A stretch of DNA of 64,000 bases from Gaiella sp038230035 (GTDB taxonomy: Bacteria; Actinomycetota; Thermoleophilia; Gaiellales; Gaiellaceae): NCBI GenBank assembly GCA_038230035.1, contig JBBRNX010000003.1, forward strand, positions 97,636-161,635, written 5' to 3'. Below, piece by piece: positions 49,652 through 57,935 of this stretch. A program made the position numbers and the translations under genes. Position 1 is the first letter of the stretch, and each line of letters starts with the position of its first letter. The notes beneath the pieces were generated by a model, which ran no database searches, had not been told where the DNA came from, and saw only the letters and a list, made by a program, of their open reading frames with translations.

Positions 49652-50818
49652 CTAGTGGCTCATCGTCCCTTTGACGTTGCCGACGTTCAGCAAGCCGACT
49701 TGTCCCTGGTCGACGGCGGCAAACGCGTGGGAGACGAACGGATAGAGGCCGGGCGCGTCGATCTTCACGTCGAAGACGCCGCCGCCGCCCGCGGGCACCG
49801 TCACCGTCTGCACGTTGTGTAGTGCGTCGGCGGGGTTCATGTCGCCGAATGCGTAGACGGTGTTCAGGATCGTCCCCACGATGTGGAAGTCCGTGTCGAG
49901 CGACGGGCCGGCATCCACGACCCAGAAGCGGACGAGCTCGCCGGGTTTCGCCGTCAACGGGTGCTTGACGTACTGGCCGGCGTAGCCGTTGAAGGTCATC
50001 CAGTCGGGCTGGCGGGCGTGCGCCTTGGCCATGCTGAATTGCGCCGGCTTGCCGAGCCCGTCGGAGTCGAGGTACCACTCGCTGGCGACGAGGACGTAGT
50101 TCTTGTCGGCCTTCGGCAGAACCCCTGGCTTCGGCTCGACGACGATCGCCCCGTACATGCCATTGGCGATATGCATCAAGACCGGCTTCGTACCGCAGTG
50201 GTACATGAACACGCCGGCGTCGTTGGCGCGGAAGCTGTAGCTGACCGACTTGCCCGGGAAGACATCGCCGAAGGCCTTGTCCGGTGCGATGCGAGCCGCG
50301 TGGAAGTCGACCGAGTGCGGAATCGCGCCCTTGTTGGTCAGCGTGATCTTCACCAGCTGCCCCTGGCGCACATGGATTACCGGGCCGGGAGCGCCGCCCG
50401 CCCAGGCCCAGGCGCTGTACTTGATGCCGGGAGCGATCTGAACGGTCAGGTCGGTCAGAACGAGGTTGACCTCCGCCACCGGGCCGGCAGAAGCTGCGGG
50501 CAGCGTCGCCGGGAACGCTTCGTGAGCTGCTGCGAGAACGTCGGCGTTCGCCGGCGCAGCGCCGCTGAAGCTCGTGAGGGAACCGAGGCTGGCCGTCGAG
50601 CCGGACGTCGAAGAGCTGGCTGGAGCGGGCTTGGCTGCAGCGTGCCTTGCGTCGTCACGCGCGCTGCGAGCGTCGAGCCACATCATCAGGGCGAAGAAGC
50701 CCAGGACCGAGACGAGGAGCCCGAGAAGCAACGCGGCGACCCCGAACATCGCATCCTTGTAACCAACGCTCCCGCCGGATCGGTTCTGTCTCGGTGCGTA
50801 GCGGCTGTCGCTCACCAC
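49652..50818 (-). CDS. Membrane-anchored NirK-like copper protein
   Basis: 388 residues. One N-terminal transmembrane helix (about 24-47) and a linker precede two cupredoxin domains. IPHSVDFH gives H168 and H173 with D171, YHCG gives H207/C208, and MHIANGM gives H216 and M221: together the type 1 site and most of the type 2 site of copper nitrite reductases. H364 in YPFVSHAF fits the remaining type 2 ligand. The second catalytic histidine of classical NirK appears replaced: DFHIVGTILNT has isoleucine where NirK has the His of HLIGGHG. So the fold is clear but nitrite reduction is not assured. Confidence 0.82.
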   Translation of the reverse strand: MVSDSRYAPRQNRSGGSVGYKDAMFGVAALLLGLLVSVLGFFALMMWLDARSARDDARHAAAKPAPASSSTSGSTASLGSLTSFSGAAPANADVLAAAHEAFPATLPAASAGPVAEVNLVLTDLTVQIAPGIKYSAWAWAGGAPGPVIHVRQGQLVKITLTNKGAIPHSVDFHAARIAPDKAFGDVFPGKSVSYSFRANDAGVFMYHCGTKPVLMHIANGMYGAIVVEPKPGVLPKADKNYVLVASEWYLDSDGLGKPAQFSMAKAHARQPDWMTFNGYAGQYVKHPLTAKPGELVRFWVVDAGPSLDTDFHIVGTILNTVYAFGDMNPADALHNVQTVTVPAGGGGVFDVKIDAPGLYPFVSHAFAAVDQGQVGLLNVGNVKGTMSH

Positions 50819-50856
50819 TCACTCCCTTTCGTCCAATCGGTATTCGCGGACAACGG

Positions 50857-50882
50857 CCGAGGGCGGCGCGTGCCGCCCTCGG
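50857..50882. terminator. Hairpin between membrane-protein and copper-protein genes
   Basis: CCGAGGGCGGC (50857-50867) and GCCGCCCTCGG (50872-50882) form a perfect 11-bp stem with a 4-nt loop, 20 bp after the stop of the minus-strand membrane-protein gene. It probably terminates or attenuates transcription before the NirK-like gene. Confidence 0.7.
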
Positions 50883-50901
50883 TTCTCGCCATTGACAGGA
50901 C

Positions 50902-51528
50902 CTACGCGTGCATGGCCTCTGCGCGCTGGCCGGGCTTTGCGAGCTTGAAGACGCTGCCTCCTCGCAATGCTCCGCCGAGGGCGAGGATCAAGAAGCCGAT
51001 CCCACTCAGCAGGAGCGCGGCTCCGACGACGATGCCGAAGATCGACAGCTGCTCGGCCATGTAGGAGGTGTTGAGCGCGGTCGAAAGCGCCGTCTCGGTG
51101 ATCCAGACGCTGCGCACCGGGTTGTCGAGCGGCTGTCCGCTCGGACCAGTCTGCGCCTTCGTCGAGTCGTTCGTGCCCTTGCCGTCGGCCGTCGCGTAGC
51201 GCGGCGTCTGCGAATACGTCAGCCCACCGGTGGCCTCGAGCGCGTGGATCCGCATGTAACTGGCAAACGCGCGTGCGCGGTCACCAGTGTTGATCGCCTT
51301 GCCGGCGACATCGACGGTCGGCAGCTTGATGCTTGCCGGCAGCCCTGCCTTCTTGGCCTCGACGGCGATCGCGGCAGGCGTCATGTTGGGCGTGCCGACG
51401 ACCTGCTCCAGCTTGAGGCTCGAACGCACGGTCGAGCGGCCGTTGATCCCGAGGACGAGCGCGCCGACGCCGAAGGCGATCAGCACGAATCCGGCGGCGA
51501 CTCCGCCCCATTCCAGCAGCTTCCTCAT
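50902..51528 (-). CDS. Two-helix membrane protein of unknown function
   Basis: 208 residues. Hydrophobic helices lie at about 8-29 and 165-190, enclosing an extracytoplasmic domain rich in small polar residues (NTGDRARAFASYMRIHALEATGG, TETALSTALNTSYMAEQLS). The ATG at 51528 has GGAGAG upstream at good spacing. No family is recognised. Its place between a NirK-like protein and a secreted cupredoxin-like protein suggests a part in copper-dependent electron transfer or assembly. Confidence 0.65.
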   Translation of the reverse strand: MRKLLEWGGVAAGFVLIAFGVGALVLGINGRSTVRSSLKLEQVVGTPNMTPAAIAVEAKKAGLPASIKLPTVDVAGKAINTGDRARAFASYMRIHALEATGGLTYSQTPRYATADGKGTNDSTKAQTGPSGQPLDNPVRSVWITETALSTALNTSYMAEQLSIFGIVVGAALLLSGIGFLILALGGALRGGSVFKLAKPGQRAEAMHA

Positions 51529-51731
51529 GGTCGTCTCTCCTTCGCGGTTGTCTTGGATTGCTGCATCCACGGTATGGCGACCCCGCGGGGCGACCATCGG
51601 CGATCCGACACAGACACGCTGCGGCATACCCGCAAGAACGCCGCGGCAAGCGTGCGAGCGACGTCAGTGTCTCGGCGGACGCTCAGCTCCATGCGTGGCC
51701 CGAGACTGGGATCACCCAACAAGGGAGCATC

Positions 51732-52202
51732 ATGAAGATCAAGCGCACGATTCCACTGCTCGCTCTGCTCGTGCTGACCGGCGTCTCCGCCGCCTTCGCA
51801 CCGGCGGCGTCAAGCTCCACCCAGGCTTCACTCGTGATCCGTCATCAGACACGCGGCTGCCACGCCTGGTCGCTGAACGGCAGCGCCTACCGGGCAAGCC
51901 AGACCATCGTCATCCGCCGAGGCGCCTCAATCAGCGTCACCAACAGCGACGTGATGCCGCACAAGCTGATCAAGACCAGCGGCCCAGCCGTCACCTACAC
52001 GCGTCTGAGCATCGGCGGCATGATGGGCCTCAAGGGGACCTTCCCGCCCGCGATGCTCGCCCACATGGGCGCGTCCACCAAGATCACCTTCGCCAAGGCC
52101 GGCGTCTACCGCTTCACCACCAAGGCCGGCGAGGACTACATGACCGGCATGAAGACCGTCGGCGAGGACAACGTCCTCCGCCTGACCGTCCGGGTCAGCT
52201 GA
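51732..52202 (+). CDS. Secreted cupredoxin-like protein
   Basis: 156 residues. A signal peptide (MKIKRTIPLLALLVLTGVSAAFA, cleaved near 23) precedes a beta-rich domain. HKLIKTSGP and GVYRFTTKAGEDYM resemble the loops of plastocyanin-like blue-copper proteins. Candidate ligands are histidines in CHAWSLNG and VMPHKL and methionines near the end, but no canonical C-x-H-x-M triad is seen, so metal binding is uncertain. The ATG has AAGGGAG upstream. A strong hairpin follows. It may donate electrons to the NirK-like protein. Confidence 0.7.
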   Translation: MKIKRTIPLLALLVLTGVSAAFAPAASSSTQASLVIRHQTRGCHAWSLNGSAYRASQTIVIRRGASISVTNSDVMPHKLIKTSGPAVTYTRLSIGGMMGLKGTFPPAMLAHMGASTKITFAKAGVYRFTTKAGEDYMTGMKTVGEDNVLRLTVRVS

Positions 52203-52220
52203 GCGCGGACGTGCGCAGTC

Positions 52221-52246
52221 GGACGGGGGCGCTTGCGCCCCCGTCC
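52221..52246 (+). terminator. Strong hairpin after the cupredoxin-like gene
   Basis: GGACGGGGGCGC and GCGCCCCCGTCC form a perfect 12-bp inverted repeat around TT, starting 18 bp after the stop codon and followed by TGTT. It is a likely rho-independent terminator and also lies close to the convergent hydrolase gene. Confidence 0.75.
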
Positions 52247-52273
52247 TGTTGGAAGAGCCGGATTGTCTCGCTC

Positions 52274-53230
52274 CTAGCGGGCGACGGTGTTCGTTCGAGC
52301 CGCGAAGCCGTCGACCGCAGCTGCGACCGCGACGGGGTTGCTGAGCATCGAGAGGTGCCCGGCGGCGGGAACTAGGACAAACGACGCGTGGAGCGCGGCA
52401 GCCGTGTGACGGCCGGCCGAGACCGAGTCGACTTTGTCATTGGCGCCCCAGACCACGAGGCTCGGCCGTTTCACCGCTTTCAGCTCGTCGAGCTGAAAGC
52501 CCTGAATGCCGTAGGAGACGAGCGTCTTGAACGCTCCACGAGTGCCCTGGACACGGAAGGGCTGCTCCCATTCCTGCAGATCGTCACGGCTGGGCGGTGG
52601 CGCATTCGGGCCGTAAGCGTCGTCGAGCGCCCGGCGGACGATCCAGTCGGAGCTCGTCGCGATGCGGAAGATGGTCGTGTAGAACGGGTTGATCAGCAGG
52701 TGACTGAGCCAGCCTGCTCCCCGGCCGGCGGCCAGCGCGTCGCCGTCGAGGAGAACGATCCCGGACGTCTCGGTCGGGTGCTGCAGCGCGTCGGCGACGG
52801 CAACGGCCGCGCCGAGCGAGTGGCCGACGACGACCGCCCGACTCAACCTCATCTGTCGCTCGAACCCGCGCAGCAGAGCGACCCAGTCGTCGAGCTTGTA
52901 GCGGCCGTCGCGCTGCGTGTAGCCGAAGGGCGGCAGGTCGAGTGCGTAGACGCGATGCCGACTCGCGAGGAGGGGGCCGAGAAGGTGCCAGACCCAGGAT
53001 GGCTCGACAAAGCCGCCAACCAGCACGATCGGGCTGCCCTTGTCCCCCCAGTGCCGGTAGGCAACGAGTGTCCCGTCGACCAAGACGTACGGGCCGGGGT
53101 ACAGCGCTTTCGCAGGCCGCTCTCCCCCGCTCCAGGCGGCGTTGTAGCCGAGCGAGGCGAGAGTCACGAGCACGAGCAGAACGAGGAGCCCGAGCGCGAC
53201 TCGGCGAGACCAGCGGCGCAGGCCCACCAT
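52274..53230 (-). CDS. Membrane-anchored alpha/beta hydrolase
   Basis: 318 residues. An N-terminal helix (about 11-29) precedes an alpha/beta-hydrolase domain: VLVGGFVEPSWVW is the oxyanion region, VVGHSLGAAVAVADAL the nucleophile elbow, VWGANDKV the acid segment and AAGHLSM the histidine. It probably acts on an ester outside or at the membrane face. The ATG at 53230 has no good ribosome site; the structured repeat element ends or begins only 11 bp upstream, so it may affect translation. It is convergent with the cupredoxin-like gene. Confidence 0.85.
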   Translation of the reverse strand: MVGLRRWSRRVALGLLVLLVLVTLASLGYNAAWSGGERPAKALYPGPYVLVDGTLVAYRHWGDKGSPIVLVGGFVEPSWVWHLLGPLLASRHRVYALDLPPFGYTQRDGRYKLDDWVALLRGFERQMRLSRAVVVGHSLGAAVAVADALQHPTETSGIVLLDGDALAAGRGAGWLSHLLINPFYTTIFRIATSSDWIVRRALDDAYGPNAPPPSRDDLQEWEQPFRVQGTRGAFKTLVSYGIQGFQLDELKAVKRPSLVVWGANDKVDSVSAGRHTAAALHASFVLVPAAGHLSMLSNPVAVAAAVDGFAARTNTVAR

Positions 53231-53240
53231 TAGCGGCGAC

Positions 53241-53408
53241 TTAGAGCTCGAACCGGAATGAGCTTCGTTGTCGGGATGGGCTGGGTGCGTGCGATGCAAG
53301 GACGCAGGGAGCCTCGATACGTGACGTATCGGGGCGACTGAGGACGAGGCAGCGTGAGTGCACAGCACGTCCCGACGGCACAAGGGCTCATTTCGGTTCG
53401 AGCTCCTA
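53241..53408 (+). ncRNA. Structured repeat element, copy B (candidate noncoding RNA)
   Basis: The same 162-nt core (53244-53405) as copy A, with no insertions or deletions between them. Helices: P1, 20 bp, 53244-53263 with 53386-53405; P2, 53269-53278 with 53368-53377; P3, TGCGT-GCG-ATGCA at 53286-53298; P4, 53311-53321 with 53325-53335 around loop TGA; P5 at 53358-53368. Compared with copy A, pair 5 of P2 changes C-G to G-C and pairs 2 and 6 of P4 change T-A to C-G and A-T to G-C. It lies between minus-strand genes: GAP-family protein on the right, hydrolase start on the left. Confidence 0.65.
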
Positions 53409-53470
53409 CAGAGAAACGGCCTCGGGCGATCAGAGCACCAGCGTAACCCGCGCGCGAACCGGCGCAGGCA

Positions 53471-54124
53471 TCACGACAGCCCGACGATCCCGATCGCGAG
53501 CAGGATGAGCGCGATGAGAAGCACGAGAGCGGGCCCGAGGATCCCGGCATGCTGCTCCACTCGCTCGCGAGCGCGGGCGAGCGCTTCCACAGCTCGCGGG
53601 CCTGCAAGCTGACGGACCAGGAGCACTGCGACGAGTGGTGCGACGAACATGACGTTGAACAGGAGGATGAGCGCGACCTGGATTGCCAATGTCCGTCCCG
53701 ACCCGGTGACGGCAGCGATCACGGCGAAATAGGGCAGCGCGGTTGGCAGCTCCACGGCCATGATCCCGGCACCGGCGAGAAACGATGTCCGCTGAACGGT
53801 TTCGCCGCTCCGGACGATTCGACGTGCGAAGCGCTTGCGCGTGAGCCAGAGCACCACTGCGAGTACGAGCAGGGCGGCGCCCGCAGCGACCTCGATGACG
53901 TGCTCGGTGCGCTGATTCGGGCGGTGCGCGAGCAACGCGCGACCAGGGCCCGCTACAACCACGACACCGACTGTCGCCGAGACGACGAACACGCCGGCGA
54001 TGAATCCGAGCAACCTCCGCTCGGCGTCGCGGCCGGAGGCGAGGAAAAGCGCCGGGCCGATCGTCGAGGGATTGATCGAGTCTGCGAACCCTATCGTGAG
54101 GACGATTCCGAGGAGCGCATACAT
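53471..54124 (-). CDS. GAP-family (SfLAP-like) membrane protein
   Basis: 217 residues with six helices. The N-terminus GIVLTIGFADSINPSTIGPALFLASGRDAERRLLGFIAGVF has the conserved N-P pattern of the Sap/GAP family of actinobacteria, which resembles LysE-like transporters and has been linked to lipid export. A second half begins with MAVELPTALPYFAVIAAV. ATG 54124 lies 44 bp from the divergent glycosyltransferase gene, whose possible envelope-lipid role fits. Confidence 0.8.
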   Translation of the reverse strand: MYALLGIVLTIGFADSINPSTIGPALFLASGRDAERRLLGFIAGVFVVSATVGVVVVAGPGRALLAHRPNQRTEHVIEVAAGAALLVLAVVLWLTRKRFARRIVRSGETVQRTSFLAGAGIMAVELPTALPYFAVIAAVTGSGRTLAIQVALILLFNVMFVAPLVAVLLVRQLAGPRAVEALARARERVEQHAGILGPALVLLIALILLAIGIVGLS

Positions 54125-54133
54125 GCCATGAGC

Positions 54134-54161
54134 TTGTCAAACCTCACGGCTCGGCTAGGTT
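54134..54161 (+). promoter_or_regulatory. Promoter of the MGDG-synthase-like gene
   Basis: TTGTCA (54134-54139) and TAGGTT (54156-54161) are spaced by 16 nt. The GTG start codon at 54168 follows the -10 by 6 nt, so transcription should start at the codon and the message should be leaderless. Confidence 0.7.
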
Positions 54162-54167
54162 CCTCCG

Positions 54168-55271
54168 GTGCAGGATCGCGTCCTCATCTTCACCGCGAGC
54201 GTCGGGGAGGGCCACGATCTTCCGGCACGCACGCTGGCGGCGCAACTTCGCTCGGAGCGGCCCGATGTCGATGTCGTGATCGAAGACTGCCTGCCGGCGA
54301 TGGGCCGAATCGTGGCAGCGTTCAGCGCGAGCGCGGCAACCGTCGTCTTCTTCCGGTTCCAGTGGCTTTGGGACGTCGCCTTCTGGTTTGCCGCACGGTT
54401 CGGTCCGACGCGCGCGTTCACCCAGTTGTCGATGACACGACTATCAACTCCCGGACTCCTCCGGCTGGTCCGCCGTCTCGATCCTGCAGTGATCGTGTCG
54501 GTCTATCCGAACGTGACAGAGGTGCTCGGGCGTCTTCGGGCTGCGGGCTCGATCGAAGTGCCGGTCGTAGCGGGGATCACCGACCTGGCGGCCATGGACT
54601 ACTGGGCGACGCCGGGCGTCGACCTCCACCTGACGACACATCCAGAGTCGATACCCGAGGTCCGCGAAGTCGCCGGCGACGACGCCGTAGTACAGGTCGT
54701 GCACGGGTTCACTGCGCCGGAGTTCCTGCAACCTCGATCGCAGGCGGAGGCGCGTCGCACGCTCGGGCTGCCGTCGACGGGGAAGGTGGTGCTGGTCTCA
54801 GGTGGCGGCTGGGGAGTCGGAGACGTCGAGGGCGCTACCGCCACAGCCCTAGAGCTCGACGAGGTGTCGCAAGTCGTGTGCCTCTGTGGACGCAACGAGG
54901 ACGTTCGCGGCAAGCTTCTGCAGAGCTTCGGCTCGAACCCACGGGTTCGCGTCGAGGGGTTCACGACACTGATGCCCGATTGGCTCGCCGCCGCGGATGT
55001 GCTCGTGCACTCGACCGGCGGCCTGACTGTCCTCGAAGCGATCATGGTCGGCTGCCCGGCGATCTCGTACGGTTGGGGTCGCGGCCACGTCCGGATCAAC
55101 AACCGAGCCTTCCGTCACTTCGGGCTCGCGGATGTCGTGTCCCGCCGCAGTCAGCTGCGCGCCGCGATCGTGCGGGCCTTCGTGCGGGGGCGCAGCCAAA
55201 CCGACGACTTTCGCACGCTTCCTTCCGCGGCCTCGTGCGTTCTCGAGTTGATGGACGGCCGTAGGCCTTGA
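54168..55271 (+). CDS. MGDG-synthase-like glycosyltransferase (GT28)
   Basis: 367 residues. VLIFTASVGEGHDLPARTLAAQLR is the acceptor-binding start of monogalactosyl- and diglucosyl-diacylglycerol synthases. VVLVSGGGWGVGDVE and HSTGGLTVLEAIMVGCPAISYGWGRGH are the donor-binding motifs. It should build a glycolipid in the membrane from a UDP-sugar and a diacylglycerol-like acceptor. GTG 54168 is set by the promoter spacing. The stop overlaps the TTG start of the deacetylase gene (TTGA). Confidence 0.88.
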   Translation: MQDRVLIFTASVGEGHDLPARTLAAQLRSERPDVDVVIEDCLPAMGRIVAAFSASAATVVFFRFQWLWDVAFWFAARFGPTRAFTQLSMTRLSTPGLLRLVRRLDPAVIVSVYPNVTEVLGRLRAAGSIEVPVVAGITDLAAMDYWATPGVDLHLTTHPESIPEVREVAGDDAVVQVVHGFTAPEFLQPRSQAEARRTLGLPSTGKVVLVSGGGWGVGDVEGATATALELDEVSQVVCLCGRNEDVRGKLLQSFGSNPRVRVEGFTTLMPDWLAAADVLVHSTGGLTVLEAIMVGCPAISYGWGRGHVRINNRAFRHFGLADVVSRRSQLRAAIVRAFVRGRSQTDDFRTLPSAASCVLELMDGRRP

Positions 55272-55969
55272 GACGGCCGCTGTTAGGGGCCGCCGCGCTC
55301 GCCGCGGTGTGGTGCGCGCCGGCGCCGGCGCCGGTGGTGCCGCCGCTCGCTGGCCTGTTCGGAATCCGGCTCCGGCTCCCGTTGCCGCATGGGATCGCTC
55401 TCACCTTCGATGACGGGCCGCACCCGCTGGGAACCCCAGCCGTGCTCGAACTGCTCGACGCAGCAAACGCGCGCGCGACGTTCTTCCTCGTCGCGGAGCA
55501 AGTGGAGCGCCGGCCCTCGCTCGCTGCGGAGATCGCGGCCGCGGGACACGAGATCGGAATCCACGGTTACCGGCACACGCTGCTGCTGCGCCGGACGCCG
55601 CGGGCGCTTGCCGAGGATCTGGCGCGCGCCGCAGACGTGATCGGCGCGGCGACAGGCGTCGAGGCGGCCACATACCGACCGCCGTACGGGGTGTTCAGCG
55701 CGGCAGGGATCGCGCTTGCACGACGGCACGGCTGGCTCCCTCTCCTCTGGTCACGCTGGGGGCGCGACTGGACTCGACGTGCGACTCCCGCCGGCATCGC
55801 ACGACTCGCGACCCGCAATCTTGCGGCCGGCGACATCGTGTTGCTGCACGACGCCGACTTCTACAGCTCGGCAGGCTCCTGGGCCAAGACGGCTGCTGCG
55901 TTGCCCCTCATCATCGAAACTGCCGGTGCGACAGGCGAGCCGCTCGTCTCCGTGAGCCACTCAACGTAG
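55268..55969 (+). CDS. Polysaccharide deacetylase
   Basis: 233 residues. An N-terminal hydrophobic stretch (5-27) precedes the NodB domain with TFDDGPH (catalytic and metal aspartates D48/D49), HGYRH (metal histidines H99/H103), RPPYG and LLHDADFY. It removes acetyl groups from a cell-surface sugar. The TTG start (55268) overlaps the glycosyltransferase stop, indicating coupling with glycolipid synthesis. The last 109 bp overlap antisense with the following epimerase gene. Confidence 0.87.
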   Translation: MRRPLLGAAALAAVWCAPAPAPVVPPLAGLFGIRLRLPLPHGIALTFDDGPHPLGTPAVLELLDAANARATFFLVAEQVERRPSLAAEIAAAGHEIGIHGYRHTLLLRRTPRALAEDLARAADVIGAATGVEAATYRPPYGVFSAAGIALARRHGWLPLLWSRWGRDWTRRATPAGIARLATRNLAAGDIVLLHDADFYSSAGSWAKTAAALPLIIETAGATGEPLVSVSHST

Positions 55970-56844
55970 GACTGGACGCCTTCCACGAACGGGGTTGTGG
56001 CCCGCCAGCCCAGCTCGGCTGCGGCACGCTCGCCCGAGACATGGGTGATCTTCGCGTCCGCGGGACGCCCTGGACCGAACTCGATCGGCACGGCCGCAAC
56101 GAGATCGCGGACGATCTCGGCGATTGCTCGGACACTCACCGACTCGTCACGAACGAGGTTGTAGGCGCGCCCTGCAGCCTGCGGGGCGAGGGCGGCGACG
56201 CAGCCCTCGGCGAGATCCTCGACGTAGACGAACTGTCGCGACTGCAAACCGTCACCGGCAATCGTGAGCGTCTCGCCGGCAAGCGCGCGCGCGACAAAAG
56301 CCGCGACGACCGCTGCCTTGCGGGCGCGAGGTCCATAGGGGATTCCGAAGCGCAGGATCGAATGTGGAACGCCATACAGCTCGTCGTAGGATCGGCAGTA
56401 CATCTCTCCTGCGAGCTTCGTCGCTGTGTAGAGGTGGGTCGGCAAACTCAGCGGGGTGTCTTCGTCCACTGTGCCGCCGTCGCCTTCGACCCCGTAGACC
56501 CACACCGTGCTCGCATAGGCGACGCGGTCGACCCCCACCTCTCGAGCGGCCTCGAGCAGGATCTGCGTCCCGCGGACGTTCACGGCCTCGGCCCTCGTCG
56601 GATCGGCAACGACGATATTGACGTCGGCAACCGCTGCGAGGTGCAACACCGCGTCGCAGCCGCGGATGGCCGTGCGGACGCTGTCCGGATCGAGCAGGTC
56701 GCCGATCGCCGTGTCGATCTCTCCGGCGGAGTGGTACGGCGAGGGGACGAGATCGAAGATACGCGGCTCGTGCCCGTTCGCCCACAATCGATCGACGACG
56801 TGTGAGCCTACGAAGCCGGCTCCTCCCGTCACGAGAACCCTCAT
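55861..56844 (-). CDS. NAD-dependent sugar epimerase
   Basis: 327 residues, extended SDR fold: VTGGAGFVGSHVVDRL, HLAAVADVNIVVADP, the S-T-V-W-V-Y strand, Y139-x3-K143 in YTATKLAGE, RFGIPYGPR and SRQFVYVEDLAEG. It could make or epimerise a nucleotide sugar for the DegT enzyme that is coupled to it (ATGA overlap at 56841-56844). Its C-terminal 30 residues run antisense over the deacetylase gene and are unlike the family end, so the true end might be shorter. Confidence 0.85.
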   Translation of the reverse strand: MRVLVTGGAGFVGSHVVDRLWANGHEPRIFDLVPSPYHSAGEIDTAIGDLLDPDSVRTAIRGCDAVLHLAAVADVNIVVADPTRAEAVNVRGTQILLEAAREVGVDRVAYASTVWVYGVEGDGGTVDEDTPLSLPTHLYTATKLAGEMYCRSYDELYGVPHSILRFGIPYGPRARKAAVVAAFVARALAGETLTIAGDGLQSRQFVYVEDLAEGCVAALAPQAAGRAYNLVRDESVSVRAIAEIVRDLVAAVPIEFGPGRPADAKITHVSGERAAAELGWRATTPFVEGVQSYVEWLTETSGSPVAPAVSMMRGNAAAVLAQEPAEL

Positions 56845-57842
56845 CCCGAGGCCGCCTGTAACGCCACGCGCGGTCGGTAGTAGAGAGGCGCACACCAGTG
56901 GTTCGTCGTAACCCAGTCCGAGTTCGGCAGGTCGACGTTGTGCCCCATGATCCGGTGGCACGGGGCGTCATAGACCTTGCCGGTGGAGCGTGGGATGGGC
57001 TCGAACACGACGTACTTGTAGAGACCCGAGACCATGCCTTCGGGGAGCCGTAGCCGATGCGCGTGGTGCGGGTCGAGGTATGTCCGCGCTGCGGTGTTCT
57101 TCCAGGCCACGATCTCAGCGAGTCGCTCGGCGCCGACGATGCCTAGGGCTGCGGTGAACTCGTTCATCCGGAAGTTGAGACCGCGCGTCGTGTAGTCCGG
57201 CTTCCCGTAGTTCCGGAAGGTGCGTGCGAACTCCAGGAGCTCGGGATTGCTCGATACGAGTGCTCCGCCCTCGCCGGTGGAGATCGTCTTCGTGGCAGCG
57301 AACGACCAGATGCCGGCGTCACCCCAGGTGCCTGCGCGCTTACCGTCCCATGACGCGCCGTGAGCGTGCGCACAGTCCTCGAGCAGCACGATCCCGTGCT
57401 CGCGACAGTAAGCAGCGATCTGCCCCACGTCGAACGCAATATGACCGCCGATGTGGACGAGCATCACGGCGTGCGGTTCGTGTTCGATAGCTTTTCGCTC
57501 GAAGTCCTCGAATGACATGCAGAGATCTTCGCGGTTGCAGTCGACGAACTCGACGAGACCGCCGGCGCTCTGGATCGCCAGAGGAGCTGCCATGAACGTA
57601 TTGGACGGGCACAGCACCTTTTTCCCGCGGACACCGAAGAACTCGAGCGCAGCCAGCGCCGCGCCGGTCCAGCCGTTCATCGCGACCGTCGACAGTCCAT
57701 TCCAGCTGGCCCAAGCAGCTTCGAAAGCCGCCACGAGCTTGCCCTCCGACCAGACCTCCGCGTCGAGCGCCTCGTCCCAGAGACCGTGCAGACGATCGCG
57801 GTCGCGGTGATCGAATCCTATTGCGAAGGTGTCGATGTCCAT
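56841..57842 (-). CDS. DegT/DnrJ/EryC1/StrS-family aminotransferase
   Basis: 333 residues. PLP-binding features are seen in CPSNTFMAAPLAIQSAG, LLEDCAHAHGA (D156) and WSFAATKTISTGEGG with the lysine K185. These enzymes transfer an amino group to keto sugars on nucleotide carriers. The pair with the epimerase suggests synthesis of an amino sugar. The ATG at 57842 has no evident ribosome site. The last part, HNVDLPNSDWVTTNHWCAPLYYRP, agrees with the family end. Confidence 0.9.
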   Translation of the reverse strand: MDIDTFAIGFDHRDRDRLHGLWDEALDAEVWSEGKLVAAFEAAWASWNGLSTVAMNGWTGAALAALEFFGVRGKKVLCPSNTFMAAPLAIQSAGGLVEFVDCNREDLCMSFEDFERKAIEHEPHAVMLVHIGGHIAFDVGQIAAYCREHGIVLLEDCAHAHGASWDGKRAGTWGDAGIWSFAATKTISTGEGGALVSSNPELLEFARTFRNYGKPDYTTRGLNFRMNEFTAALGIVGAERLAEIVAWKNTAARTYLDPHHAHRLRLPEGMVSGLYKYVVFEPIPRSTGKVYDAPCHRIMGHNVDLPNSDWVTTNHWCAPLYYRPRVALQAASG

Positions 57843-57935
57843 GAGTCTGGGGCAGGCCCGGAAGCGACCGGAACGTTATTGTGTTCTTCCGAGCTGGTCT
57901 AGCAGTAGCCCCGACTCCGCTAAAGTCGAGAGCGC

